Positions 1 to 8,091 are shown, counted from the stretch's first letter. The stretch is DNA of 16,311 nucleotides from JAWXCH01 sp034440595 (GCA_034440595.1 JAWXCH010000321.1:1-16311), one strand, 5' to 3'. Notes: a model not told the origin generated them from the sequence alone. Program-made: numbers and translations.

Positions 1-1
1 G

Positions 2-469
2 CACCCGCAGTTTGCCCGATTCAATCAACGTGGCGAGTTCGAGAACTATCGATTACCGAGAGAGTCGCTTCCTCCCGAAGCGGGCAGCGACAACTACGCC
101 GACCCAATAGGGCAGCATCCCAACGCCGCTACCTATCAGCGCCGCTGGCTGGCCGCACAACGCCCGGTCGAAGTGCGTGGGCATCCAACTGGATGGAATG
201 TCGTGGTGCAAGAAGAGTACGATGCGGCCATCGGTGAAACGTTGGATCGGTTGCGAGACAGCTTTATTAACAGCGGAATGTTGGCCGTCAATGGAATCAT
301 CGTCGTGCTAGGACTGTTATGGGTATTTGTCGTTCGGGTATTATTGGCACCGTCGCAAAATCTGCCTCCTGGTCTGGCAGCCGACGCAGCCGTGCCGCTG
401 TTTGTCAAAAGTACGTTCGACCAACCGAGTGCGCCGACAACCAAGCCAGAACCGAAGGCAGAAGAGTAG
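2..469 (+). CDS. C-terminal part of a cache-type membrane sensor, probably a Ser/Thr protein kinase (5' end outside window)
   Basis: The frame is open from the first base of the window to a TAG, so about 155 C-terminal residues are visible. The stretch YQRRWLAAQRPVEV...GWNVVVQEEYDAAI resembles the end of a periplasmic dCache-type sensor domain. It is followed by a membrane-proximal helix (LDRLRDSFINSG) and one transmembrane segment of about 22 residues (MLAVNGIIVVLGLLWVFVVRVL). The last 40 or so residues are a Pro/Ala/Lys-rich tail without recognisable structure. From memory, planctomycete Ser/Thr kinases with a C-terminal cache domain end this way, and the next gene encodes an FHA (phosphothreonine-reading) cyclase, which fits a kinase upstream. 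No kinase domain lies inside the window, so another cache-type receptor is possible. An internal ATG at 173 only marks the first Met in view, not the true start. Confidence 0.7.
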   Translation, partial: HPQFARFNQRGEFENYRLPRESLPPEAGSDNYADPIGQHPNAATYQRRWLAAQRPVEVRGHPTGWNVVVQEEYDAAIGETLDRLRDSFINSGMLAVNGIIVVLGLLWVFVVRVLLAPSQNLPPGLAADAAVPLFVKSTFDQPSAPTTKPEPKAEE

Positions 470-532
470 AATTCTCAACCTCCGCAGAGGATCATTTTCA
501 GTGAGTCGGTACAACAGCAGTGGACTCATTGT

Positions 533-584
533 TTCACCTCTCCCGCTTGCGGGAGAGGTCGTCGCCCCAGCGACGGGTGAGGGT
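533..584 (+). repeat. Interspersed palindromic repeat, family 1, copy 1
   Basis: A roughly 51-bp unit built as two hairpins inside a short outer stem. ACCTCTCCCGC pairs with GCGGGAGAGGT, CGTCGC-CCCA-GCGACG forms the second hairpin, and TCACC at the start pairs with GGTGA at the end. Nearly identical units lie at 8123-8173 (same orientation) and 11296-11345 (opposite orientation). It starts 64 bp after the stop of the upstream sensor gene and does not overlap a gene. It resembles a REP-type element. Confidence 0.85.
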
Positions 585-650
585 GAGTGATAGAAGAGTT
601 GGCCATGCGGACTATGCCGGCAGCGTAATCCAAGCTGCAAGAACGATTCA

Positions 651-667
651 CACTGGCGGAGCCAGTG
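651..667. repeat. Short perfect palindrome CACTGGC-GGA-GCCAGTG
   Basis: A 7-bp perfect stem with a 3-base loop, 41 bp before the cyclase start codon. It is single-copy in this window. From memory, similar CACTGGC/GCCAGTG palindromes are dispersed in planctomycete genomes, so I read it as another REP-like unit. There is no T tract, so it is not an obvious terminator. Confidence 0.5.
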
Positions 668-707
668 GCACACAGATGCTGATTAAATAGTTGCGTTGGG
701 AGCGAGT

Positions 708-2489
708 ATGGCCGATCTAATCGTTCAAGGTGCCGAAGTCGATCAACGCTGGCGTCGCGCCTTGCCGCTGGATCAGTGTGTCATACTGGGTCGCCGCGCC
801 AGTTGGGCCATCCCTTGGGACGATTACATCTCGCGCGAGCATCTGGAGCTATTGTGGAATGGACAGAAGTTGCTGGCTCGTCAGTTACCGCAGGCACGCA
901 ACCCGGCGTTTGTGCATGGGCAGCCCTCGCAGGCCTTTGAACTAAGCCCTGGCGAGCATTTTGTTTTAGGTAATACCACCGTCAGTTTGGCCGATCACGA
1001 GATCGAAGTCTCGCTGGATCTGCCGCAGCCGTTGCAGGAGCAGGCATTCAGCGCACAGTACCTCAAGCGAATGCGATTTCGCGACGCGGATGTGCGGATT
1101 GAGAACCTCAGTCGCTTGCCGGAAATCATCAGCAGTGCCGCAAACGATAACGACTTGTTTATGCGACTGGTGAATGTGCTGCTGTCTGGTGTACCACGCG
1201 CCGACGCCGCTGCAATTGTCTCAGTGCCGATGAGTGGGGCCGCCCCGCGACGCGTGCAAGTGCTGCATTGGGACCGCCGCCGCCTGGCGTCAGGGCGATT
1301 TCAACCGAGCGAACGACTGATTCAAGAGGCGATCCACCGTGGCGAAAGTGTTCTGCATACTTGGAATGTTCCCGAAGCGGCGTCTGATTTTACACAGCTT
1401 GAAAATTACGACTGGGCTTTCTGCACGCCCGTCCCTGGTGATGCCTGCGCGGGCTGGGGGCTGTACCTGGCCGGGAAATTTGCCGCCGAAGTTGCCACCG
1501 CCGTGCCGCTCGATCAATCGCCTGACTTACGCGACGACTTGAAATTTTCGGAACTGACCGCCGCGACACTCAGCTCGCTACGGCAATTGCGATTGCTCAA
1601 CCGCCGACAAGCTGGGCTGAGTCAGTTCTTCTCGCCGCTGGTGCTCGAGGCGCTGGAGCATGACGATCCCGATGTGGTGCTGGCCCCACGCGAAGCACTG
1701 CTGACGGCGTTATTCTGCGACCTGCGTGGGTTCTCCTTGCGCAGCGAACGCGAGTCGGGCGATCTGCTGGGCCTGCTACGGCGCGTCAATCAGGCGCTGG
1801 GTGTCATGACGCACCAGATCCTGGAACACGGCGGGGTGGTCGGCGATTTTCAAGGAGACGCCGCGATGGGATTTTGGGGCTGGCCACTGGCGCAGCCCGA
1901 TGCAATCGAGAATGCAATTCAGGCGGCAATCGGTATTCGCAACGAATTTTCCGCAGCGGCGCAGCAGCCGCAACACGACCTGGTGGATTTTCAGGTTGGT
2001 ATCGGGCTGGCGACCGGTCTGGCTGTGGCCGGCAAGATTGGCACCGTGGACCATATGAAGGTCACGGTGTTTGGCCCGGTGGCCAATCGCGCGGCGCGAC
2101 TGGAGAGCATGACGCGGCAGTTTGGCGCGGCAATCTTGCTGGATGACGCTACGGCTAATGTTGCTCGCCAGCGTGTACCCGTATCGCAGGCCGAAGTGCG
2201 TCGGTTGCTAAAGGTGCGCCCCCTTGGCATGGACCAGGCGGTGGAAGTGAGCGAGTTGGTTTTTCCTCCACAGGATGGGGGCGAGTCTACCGCACCCGTT
2301 GTCGTAGATCGATCGCATTTTGACAAAGCAATCGCGGCGTTTGAGTCGGGGGACTGGGAACAGGCCGCACAGCTACTGGGCGAGATTGCGCCCGATGATG
2401 TCACACGCTTTGTTCAAAAGGTGATTCGCTGGCACGATTCGGTTCCACCACCCGACTGGGACGGTGTCTTGCCGCTACAGAAGAAGTAA
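708..2489 (+). CDS. FHA-GAF-class III adenylate/guanylate cyclase
   Basis: Predicted cytosolic signalling protein of 593 residues making a cyclic nucleotide. The ATG at 708 is preferred over the in-frame TTG at 696 because GGGAG sits 5 bases before it. Domains in order: an FHA domain (about 15-105, with G28-R29 and S42-R43-x-H45 as phosphopeptide-reading residues), a GAF-like region (about 145-265), a class III cyclase domain (about 325-490) and a short helical TPR-like tail (about 535-585). In the cyclase domain both metal aspartates are present (D338 in FCDLRGFS, D384 in GDFQGDAAMGFWG), as are the transition-state Asn and Arg (N460, R464 in GPVANRAARLE). The usual purine-specifying Lys is D380 and the usual Asp/Thr is P457, so nucleotide preference cannot be predicted. 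The FHA domain suggests control by a Thr kinase, possibly the upstream gene. No membrane segment is seen. Confidence 0.93.
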   Translation: MADLIVQGAEVDQRWRRALPLDQCVILGRRASWAIPWDDYISREHLELLWNGQKLLARQLPQARNPAFVHGQPSQAFELSPGEHFVLGNTTVSLADHEIEVSLDLPQPLQEQAFSAQYLKRMRFRDADVRIENLSRLPEIISSAANDNDLFMRLVNVLLSGVPRADAAAIVSVPMSGAAPRRVQVLHWDRRRLASGRFQPSERLIQEAIHRGESVLHTWNVPEAASDFTQLENYDWAFCTPVPGDACAGWGLYLAGKFAAEVATAVPLDQSPDLRDDLKFSELTAATLSSLRQLRLLNRRQAGLSQFFSPLVLEALEHDDPDVVLAPREALLTALFCDLRGFSLRSERESGDLLGLLRRVNQALGVMTHQILEHGGVVGDFQGDAAMGFWGWPLAQPDAIENAIQAAIGIRNEFSAAAQQPQHDLVDFQVGIGLATGLAVAGKIGTVDHMKVTVFGPVANRAARLESMTRQFGAAILLDDATANVARQRVPVSQAEVRRLLKVRPLGMDQAVEVSELVFPPQDGGESTAPVVVDRSHFDKAIAAFESGDWEQAAQLLGEIAPDDVTRFVQKVIRWHDSVPPPDWDGVLPLQKK

Positions 2490-2509
2490 GCGAGATTGCG
2501 GTCTAAGTG

Positions 2510-2735
2510 TTTACCGCAGAGTGCGCAGAGGAATGACGCAGAGAAGAGGCCGTCGTCCATCGTAGTTCTATCCCAAACTTGGTCGATAGCCTCCTTACAA
2601 TAGTTAAGTATTCAGTTCAGGTTGGAACAAGGATGGACTGGATGAACAGGATAACGGTTGACTCAAAATCTCTGCGCGTCCTTTGCGGCAGCATTTATTG
2701 ATCGGAGTACCGATCTGCGACCTCCGCGGTGAATA
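2510..2735. mobile_element. MITE-like intergenic repeat, family 2, copy A
   Basis: About 226 bp with imperfect terminal inverted repeats. The left end reads TTTACCGCAGAG...GACGCAGAGA; the right end read on the opposite strand begins TTCACCGCGGAGG and also contains CGCAGAGA. A related copy lies at 4249-4448, sharing the termini, the internal 10-mer CGTAGTTCTA and a diverged AAGGA...GGAT...GATGAA-like core. Copy A has extra sequence (about 2690-2715) before its right end. It has no coding capacity. It fills the gap between the cyclase stop and the convergent acetyltransferase gene. Confidence 0.75.
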
Positions 2736-2778
2736 ATGTGCGCTGCCGCGAATAAGAGGAATTGACTTGCCAATGCGC

Positions 2779-3354
2779 TCAAACGCTGCGGATGACACGG
2801 CATGGATTGCCAACTGCCAATACACCGGCCGGAATGCTTTTTGCAACCACACTCCCCGCACCGATCGTCGTGTTGTCGCCGATGGTCACGCCCGGCAGGA
2901 TGATTGCGCCCCCGCCGATCCAGACATTGTCCCCAATCGTTACCGGGGCAGCATTCTCCGGTCCTTTGATCCGCTCCGCTGCGTTCAAAGGATGGTAGGC
3001 AGCATAGATCTGCACTGCCGGAGCAAGAAACACGTTGTTCCCCAACCGCACATGATTGCAATCCAAGATGATGCAATTGAAGTTCATGTAGACATTGTCG
3101 CCGAGCGAAATATACGTGCCGTAGTCGCAGTAAAATGGCGGCTCGATCCAGACATTGCGCCCGAGCTGACCGATCAGCGGCTTCAGTAGTTGCTCACGCT
3201 GCAATTGCTGTTGTTGTGCGTTATCCGCAATCGCGCTGGCGTTGTAGACTTGCAGCAATCGCCTAGTACGGGCACGCGCCGCATACAACTCCGGGTCGTT
3301 ACCCAGATACAACTCCCCGGCCAGCATCTTTTCGCGTTCTGTTTTTGCTACCAT
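2779..3354 (-). CDS. Maltose/galactoside-type O-acetyltransferase (left-handed beta-helix family)
   Basis: 191 residues, matching the usual size of the Maa/LacA/NodL group, which transfers acetyl from acetyl-CoA to a sugar hydroxyl in the cytosol. The N-terminus (EREKMLAGELYLGNDPEL) is the helical Mac-type cap (about 1-60). From residue 65 on there are hexapeptide repeats typical of a left-handed beta helix (LGDNVYMNFN, LGNNVFLAPA, IGDNVWIGGGAIILPGVTIG). H121 in YAAYHPLNAAER is the expected catalytic His, equivalent to His115 of LacA. The protein ends VGNPCRVIRSV, the normal family ending. The start has AGGAG 9 bases upstream. It lies 34 bp downstream of the exonuclease gene, so the two are probably co-transcribed. 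The acceptor sugar cannot be read from sequence, so I give no symbol. Confidence 0.93.
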   Translation of the reverse strand: MVAKTEREKMLAGELYLGNDPELYAARARTRRLLQVYNASAIADNAQQQQLQREQLLKPLIGQLGRNVWIEPPFYCDYGTYISLGDNVYMNFNCIILDCNHVRLGNNVFLAPAVQIYAAYHPLNAAERIKGPENAAPVTIGDNVWIGGGAIILPGVTIGDNTTIGAGSVVAKSIPAGVLAVGNPCRVIRSV

Positions 3355-3388
3355 TGCGTCAAGCTCCTATCAATGCACAGTGAACGCA

Positions 3389-4204
3389 TTACTCCCACGG
3401 GTTCTTCCAGTCTCCCCACTGCGACAGGTACTCCGCATAAGCCGGAATGCGATCCACCTGCGTCTCGATCCAGGTCTTGGTCTTCTCGATCAGCCCGTGC
3501 TCTTTTTCCAGCGTCAGTTCGCCCGCGATCACGCGTGACCGCAGGAAAACAAAATACGTATCCAGCACATCGCAGCGGCAGTAGTCGTTGATCTGTGCGA
3601 GTTTTCCTTCCTCAAACATGTCCTGCACCATGTACCCTTGCACATCCATTTTGCCCGGTTTGCCGAGCAGGTTCGCCGCCAGATTCAGCCCCCCGGTGAA
3701 TCGCGATGAACCGAAGTTGGTCAGCATTTCGTAAAGGTCCAGATGCGCACCGGTGTTGTAGCGGTTCCGCGGCTGGTCGTACGTTTTTTGCTGCTGATTG
3801 AACCAGCCGGGCACACTGATGCCATACCGAAACGCTGCCAGCTCTAACAGGGGAATGTCGAAGCCTCGCCCGTTGAAGGTGACGAGCGTTGGCCGGCGGT
3901 ACCCTTCCCAGCCACGCCAAAAATTTTCCGTCATCACGTGCGGGCGGAACTGCGGGTCATCCAGCAGCACCAGATCCAGCAGGCGGTAATCGGCGGCGAG
4001 CTTGGCAACGGCAATGCTGATCGGTATTTGGAAGGTATAGGGAATGAAGTCGCTGCCATTTGCTTCCAGCAATTCGGCCCGGTATTTGTTGACCGCCTCA
4101 GCCGGAGCCAGCTTTTTGCCCGGATAGCGCAGCTTCGAGACGAGCGCCCCATCGGCGATTGATTCGATATCAAAGACGAGGTAGCGGATTTGTTCGGTAG
4201 CCAT
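3389..4204 (-). CDS. Predicted 3'-5' exonuclease, PolB-like (COG3298/DNA_pol_B_exo2 type)
   Basis: 271 residues forming a stand-alone DEDDy-type exonuclease domain like the proofreading domain of family B polymerases. Exo I is YLVFDIESI (D12, E14), Exo II is TFNGRGFDIPLLE (N111, F115, D116) and Exo III is YCRCD (Y208, D212), so all metal-binding positions are kept. The GGLNLAANLLGKPGK stretch (about 171-185) and the C-terminal helices also fit the family. It presumably trims single-stranded DNA or RNA ends; the cellular role of these small exonucleases is poorly known. No clear Shine-Dalgarno is seen before the ATG, but the family N-terminus begins here. The acetyltransferase gene follows after 34 bp on the same strand with no evident functional tie. 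Confidence 0.9.
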   Translation of the reverse strand: MATEQIRYLVFDIESIADGALVSKLRYPGKKLAPAEAVNKYRAELLEANGSDFIPYTFQIPISIAVAKLAADYRLLDLVLLDDPQFRPHVMTENFWRGWEGYRRPTLVTFNGRGFDIPLLELAAFRYGISVPGWFNQQQKTYDQPRNRYNTGAHLDLYEMLTNFGSSRFTGGLNLAANLLGKPGKMDVQGYMVQDMFEEGKLAQINDYCRCDVLDTYFVFLRSRVIAGELTLEKEHGLIEKTKTWIETQVDRIPAYAEYLSQWGDWKNPWE

Positions 4205-4248
4205 GAATCACTGCTGCTTGAAATCTGAGTTGTATTGCAGTTCTATTT

Positions 4249-4448
4249 TTTACCGCGGAGTTCGCAGAGGGCAGACGCAGAGAATGAACTCATCGCCCAA
4301 CGTAGTTCTACCTCAAGCGTGGTCAATACCCTTCCAACAAGAACTATAAAGTTCGGTCACAAGGAAACACGGATCGATTGAATGAGTAGAATGCTTGTTT
4401 GCAATCTCTGCGCTTCCTTCGCGCTCTCGGCGACCTCCGCGGTGAATA
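4249..4448. mobile_element. MITE-like intergenic repeat, family 2, copy B
   Basis: About 200 bp between the exonuclease and pepA genes. The left end TTTACCGCGGAG and the right end CTCCGCGGTGAA are near-perfect inverted repeats (one mismatch in 12), and the pairing resumes inside with CGCAGAGA on the left and TCTCTGCG on the right. Together they give an imperfect terminal inverted repeat of roughly 35-40 bp. Related to copy A at 2510-2735. No open frame of note, and no clear target-site duplication at the borders. Confidence 0.78.
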
Positions 4449-4497
4449 ATCCAGCCTGAAAGTGCTAACGATCCTGTTTTCTCGTTCGACGCAAAAA

Positions 4498-5991
4498 CTA
4501 GTTCCACTTCCTCGCAACTTCCACTAGCGTCCGCAGCATCACGCCCGTGCCGCCGCCGTCGATCCAGGGCTTTGGTTTATCAGCAAAGGCCGGCCCGGCG
4601 ATGTCGAGGTGGACCCACGGGGTTTGCTTCACAAATTGTTCGAGGAATTTTGCCGCACTGATGGCACCAGCCCAGCGGCCGTCCCCGACGTTCTTGATAT
4701 CGGCGATTTCGCTTTTAATATGCTCGTCGTACTCGGCGAACATCGGCAATTGCCAGATCCCTTCGCCACAGTGACTTGCCGCGGTCAGGACTTGATCGCA
4801 CCAGGGTTGATTGTTGCTGAGTGCTCCGACCACATCCCGACCTAGCGCCACCACACAAGCCCCGGTGAGCGTCGCCAGGTCGATGATCTTGGCCGCGCCA
4901 CTTTCCACCGCCACATCCAGCACATCGGCCAGTACCAGCCGCCCTTCGGCATCCGTGTTGTGAACCTCGATCGTCTTGCCATTACGGGCATGCAACACAT
5001 CCCCCAGCTTAAACGCCGCCGGGCCGGTCATGTTTTCGACCAGTCCTGCGTAGGCGGTGACATTGCAAGGGAGTTTCAATCGTGCAATCGCCAGGATCGC
5101 GCCCAGCACCGTTGCTGCACCTGCCATGTCGCACTTCATCGTTAGCATGCCATCAGTCGGTTTGAGCGATAGCCCACCCGAGTCAAACGTCACTCCTTTG
5201 CCGACAAGTGCGAGTGTTGGTGCGCCCGGCTTGCCACCGCGATAATGCAATTGGACTAGTCGCGGTGGTCGGCTTGAGCCGCGCGCCACCGCCAGCAGTG
5301 AACCGCAGCGCTCGGCATTCAGTTTGGCCTCGTCCCAGACTTCGATCTCTAGCCCATACTCGCGTGCGGCGGCGGCAGCATGATCCGCAAAACTCTCTGG
5401 GTACAGATCCTGTGCCGGCTCATTCACCAGTCGGCGCGTCAGGTTGATGCTTTCGCCGAGGATCGTGCCGGATGCGATACGCTTCTCCGCAGCGGACAAA
5501 GATTCCCCTTTACTGGCAACATGCCAAACGATCTCTGCAAACGGCGTCCGCTTCTTTTCGGCGCGATATAAGTCCTGGCCGTGGCAGCCGACGATTGCAC
5601 CGGCGACGGCCGCCTCGATCTGCTCTGCTGAGAGTTCGCTCCCGAAGGCAAAAGCGACACCTCCGCGCGGCTTACCGGCCAAATGCTTCGACGCCGCGGC
5701 CGCGGCGCGGTAGAGCATTCCCTCGTCCAGCTTGGCGCGCTCACCAAGGCCAATGATCAGGAGTTGGCCCGTTTTCATGCCCGGCGGTGCCAGCAGCGTT
5801 ACCAGTTCATACGGCTTGCCGGTGATTTCTTTTTGCTCGATCAGCCGCGAAAGCAGCCCGTCGGTCGCGGCGTCCGCCTCGGCCAGCACAGCAGACGTTT
5901 TGCTCGCAGGGGATTCATTCTGAAAAACCGGCAGCACAATCGCATCGGCCGCGATCTCTGCCAGTGACACGTTCGTGGTCGTTATTCTCAT
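4498..5991 (-). CDS. pepA: Leucyl aminopeptidase (cytosol aminopeptidase, M17)
   Basis: 497 residues, close to E. coli PepA (503). It removes N-terminal residues, preferably Leu, from peptides using two divalent metal ions, normally as a cytosolic hexamer. The N-terminal alpha/beta domain (about 1-165) is followed by the catalytic domain. Metal ligands are all visible: K265 and D270 in VGKGVTFDSGG, D288 in MKCDMAGAA, D347 and E349 in the signature NTDAEGRLVLADVL. The catalytic pair is K277 and R351. In the family the N-terminal domain can also bind DNA, but nothing here shows that role. The ATG is supported by family length; a Shine-Dalgarno is not obvious. The gene is separated from the downstream exonuclease by 293 bp holding repeat copy B, so co-transcription is uncertain. 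A TAGAAT box reading toward pepA lies at 6097-6102 but has no good -35 partner. Confidence 0.97.
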   Translation of the reverse strand: MRITTTNVSLAEIAADAIVLPVFQNESPASKTSAVLAEADAATDGLLSRLIEQKEITGKPYELVTLLAPPGMKTGQLLIIGLGERAKLDEGMLYRAAAAASKHLAGKPRGGVAFAFGSELSAEQIEAAVAGAIVGCHGQDLYRAEKKRTPFAEIVWHVASKGESLSAAEKRIASGTILGESINLTRRLVNEPAQDLYPESFADHAAAAAREYGLEIEVWDEAKLNAERCGSLLAVARGSSRPPRLVQLHYRGGKPGAPTLALVGKGVTFDSGGLSLKPTDGMLTMKCDMAGAATVLGAILAIARLKLPCNVTAYAGLVENMTGPAAFKLGDVLHARNGKTIEVHNTDAEGRLVLADVLDVAVESGAAKIIDLATLTGACVVALGRDVVGALSNNQPWCDQVLTAASHCGEGIWQLPMFAEYDEHIKSEIADIKNVGDGRWAGAISAAKFLEQFVKQTPWVHLDIAGPAFADKPKPWIDGGGTGVMLRTLVEVARKWN

Positions 5992-6132
5992 CGTGCAAAT
6001 GCTCGGAAGGGATGTTCTGGTGAAAAACCGGGCGAAACTGCCTTGTGATCGCTTGCTTAGGTGGCCGAGTGCTACCCGATTGGGGCACTGCCGGTTATTC
6101 TAACGGCCAGACTGCGGTTGGCGTAGTAGTGG

Positions 6133-6151
6133 CACGGGCATCCGGCCCGTG
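6133..6151. repeat. Short perfect palindrome CACGGGC-ATCCG-GCCCGTG
   Basis: A 7-bp perfect stem with a 5-base loop in the divergent gap between pepA and the ubiD-like gene, 21 bp before the larger inverted-repeat element at 6173. It resembles a REP-type unit. Without a T tract it is unlikely to be an intrinsic terminator, and a terminator would not be expected between divergent genes. Confidence 0.5.
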
Positions 6152-6172
6152 AGTATATAGTTGCCTGACGTT

Positions 6173-6245
6173 TTGTGGTGCGGGCTTCCAGCCTGCAAAT
6201 TGCATTGAGTGGTTGATTCCAGCAGGCAAGATGCCCGCACCACAA
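6173..6245. repeat. 73-bp element with perfect 13-bp terminal inverted repeats
   Basis: The left end TTGTGGTGCGGGC (6173-6185) is the exact reverse complement of the right end GCCCGCACCACAA (6233-6245). The next 11 bases inward (TTCCAGCCTGC against ATCTTGCCTGC) also match well. The loop is AT-richer. The element ends 34 bp before the GTG start of the ubiD-like gene, so it occupies the place where its promoter would be. It has no coding capacity and is single-copy in this window. It looks like a small non-autonomous repeat. Confidence 0.75.
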
Positions 6246-6279
6246 TTTGGTTCCGAACCTCTAGTATTCTTTTTACCAC

Positions 6280-8091
6280 GTGGGTTATCGAACTCTCCGT
6301 CAATGCGTCTCTGACCTGCAGCAAACTGGACAGCTAGTCCAGATTGCCGAAGAGGTCGATGCGCATTTGGAGGCGGCGGAGATCCAGCGGCGGATCTTTG
6401 CTGCCGGGGGACCGGCACTGCTGTTCTCCAATGTTCGCAATTGCGCATTTCCAATGGTCAGTAACCTGTTCGGCACGATGGAACGGGTCCAGTACATTTT
6501 TCGCGATCGTTTGGAAGCAGTCCGTCGCGCGATTGAACTGCGGATTGACTCTTCGCAGCTCATGCGGCACCCGTTGCGGTATCTTGGAGCGCCACGCACA
6601 GCCCTGGCCATGCGACCGAAATCCGTTCGCCGTGCGCCGGTGCTGGCCAACAAAACCACCATCGACAAGCTGCCGCAACTGGTGAGCTGGCCCGACGATG
6701 GTGGCGCGTTTATTACGCTTCCACTCGTCTATACCGAAGACCCCGACCGGCCCGGCTTGCAGCGATCGAACCTGGGTATGTATCGCGTGCAACTTTCTGG
6801 TGGGCAGTATCAGCAGAACGCTGAGGTAGGGCTGCACTATCAGATTCATCGAGGCATTGGCGTACACCATGCCGCCGCCGTTCGCCGTGGCGAGAAGCTA
6901 CGTGTCAACGTCTTTGTCGGCGGCACACCAGCGATGACCGTTTCGGCCGTCATGCCACTTCCCGAGGGGCTGAGCGAGCTTTCCTTCGCCGGGGCACTAG
7001 CCGGCCATCGCATACCCATGTGTTCGCACAATAGCGGCCTGCCTATCTATGCCGAGGCGGACTTTTGCATCAGTGGCACAATCGATCCAGCGCGGACCTT
7101 GCCCGAAGGACCATTCGGTGACCATCTGGGCTACTATGCCAAGGTACATGACTTTCCGGTGCTACAAGTTGAACAGGTCTATTACCGCGACGGGGCGATT
7201 TGGCCGTTTACCGTCGTCGGTCGACCGCCGCAAGAAGACACGATGTTCGGACAGCTTATTCATGAACTGACTGGCCCGATCATTCCGACGGTGATCGCGG
7301 GCGTGCGCGAGGTGCATGCCGTCGACGCGGCGGGAGTGCATCCGCTATTGCTAGCCATTGGCAGCGAGCGGTACACGCCCTATGCCAAGCGCGACCGCCC
7401 GCAGGAATTGTTGACGCAGGCGAATGCAATCCTTGGTCAGGGGCAAATGTCGCTGGCCAAGTACGTGCTGATTCTGGCGGAGCAGGATGTGCCCGACCTG
7501 CATACGCATGATATTGCCGCGTTCTTGCAGGAATTGCTGAAGCGAGTCGACTGGACCTGCGACCTGCATTTTCAGACGCGGACCACGATTGATACTCTGG
7601 ACTACAGCGGCAGTGGGCTGAATCAAGGATCCAAAGTGGTTATTGCCGCCGCTGGACCAGCTCGCCGCGAGCTGCCGGTAGAAATTCCGGCAGGTTTCAA
7701 TTTGCCCCCGGAACTGTGCAATCCAAGAATCTGCCTACCCGGTGTTCTTGCCTGCGAAGTGGCTGCTGGTGTAACTTTCGACGCCAGCACCATCCCGCTC
7801 GACCACCCGCTCAATCGGTTTCCGCTGATCGTGCTAGTTGACGACAGTCCGTTCACCGCGGCGACGCTCAATAACTTCCTCTGGGTTACGTTCACCAGAA
7901 GCAATCCGGCCGCCGATGTCGACGGCATAGGCGAATTCACTGAGCAAAAGCATTGGGGGTGCCGCGGGTCGTTGATCATCGACGCACGGATCAAGCCGCA
8001 TCACGCACCGCCCCTCATCGAAGACGCCGCCGTTTCGCGCCGCGTCGATCGGCTGTTTGCAGGTGGTGGTCCGCTCTCGCGTTGGGGGTGA
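6280..8091 (+). CDS. UbiD-family decarboxylase (prenyl-FMN dependent)
   Basis: 603 residues of the UbiD family, which decarboxylates aromatic or alpha,beta-unsaturated acids with prenylated FMN supplied by a UbiX-type partner. The GTG start is chosen because GYRTLRQCVSDLQQTGQLVQ aligns with the N-terminus of E. coli UbiD; there is no clear Shine-Dalgarno. Conserved parts: AGGPALLF (42-49), SNLGMYRVQ with N164 and R169 (cofactor, metal and catalytic positions), QIHRGIG, E229 (metal-ligand position), and EGPFGDHLGYY with E276 and D281 of the catalytic network. It is about 100 residues longer than E. coli UbiD (497). Planctomycetes use menaquinone, so a role in quinone synthesis (the MqnL-type step of the futalosine route) is a reasonable inference, but UbiD members also act on other acids. 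No ubiX or other quinone gene lies in the window, so no symbol is given. Confidence 0.92.
   Translation: MGYRTLRQCVSDLQQTGQLVQIAEEVDAHLEAAEIQRRIFAAGGPALLFSNVRNCAFPMVSNLFGTMERVQYIFRDRLEAVRRAIELRIDSSQLMRHPLRYLGAPRTALAMRPKSVRRAPVLANKTTIDKLPQLVSWPDDGGAFITLPLVYTEDPDRPGLQRSNLGMYRVQLSGGQYQQNAEVGLHYQIHRGIGVHHAAAVRRGEKLRVNVFVGGTPAMTVSAVMPLPEGLSELSFAGALAGHRIPMCSHNSGLPIYAEADFCISGTIDPARTLPEGPFGDHLGYYAKVHDFPVLQVEQVYYRDGAIWPFTVVGRPPQEDTMFGQLIHELTGPIIPTVIAGVREVHAVDAAGVHPLLLAIGSERYTPYAKRDRPQELLTQANAILGQGQMSLAKYVLILAEQDVPDLHTHDIAAFLQELLKRVDWTCDLHFQTRTTIDTLDYSGSGLNQGSKVVIAAAGPARRELPVEIPAGFNLPPELCNPRICLPGVLACEVAAGVTFDASTIPLDHPLNRFPLIVLVDDSPFTAATLNNFLWVTFTRSNPAADVDGIGEFTEQKHWGCRGSLIIDARIKPHHAPPLIEDAAVSRRVDRLFAGGGPLSRWG

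Noticed and set aside
477..500. CTCCGCAGAGG string after the sensor gene, similar to the ends of the 200-bp repeat
   Set aside because: Only about 11 bases match and no partner end is present; it could be a remnant but cannot be supported.
1991..2404. 137-codon minus-strand frame inside the cyclase gene
   Set aside because: It is the complement of conserved cyclase motifs, with low-complexity Ser/Thr/Arg content and no homology character.
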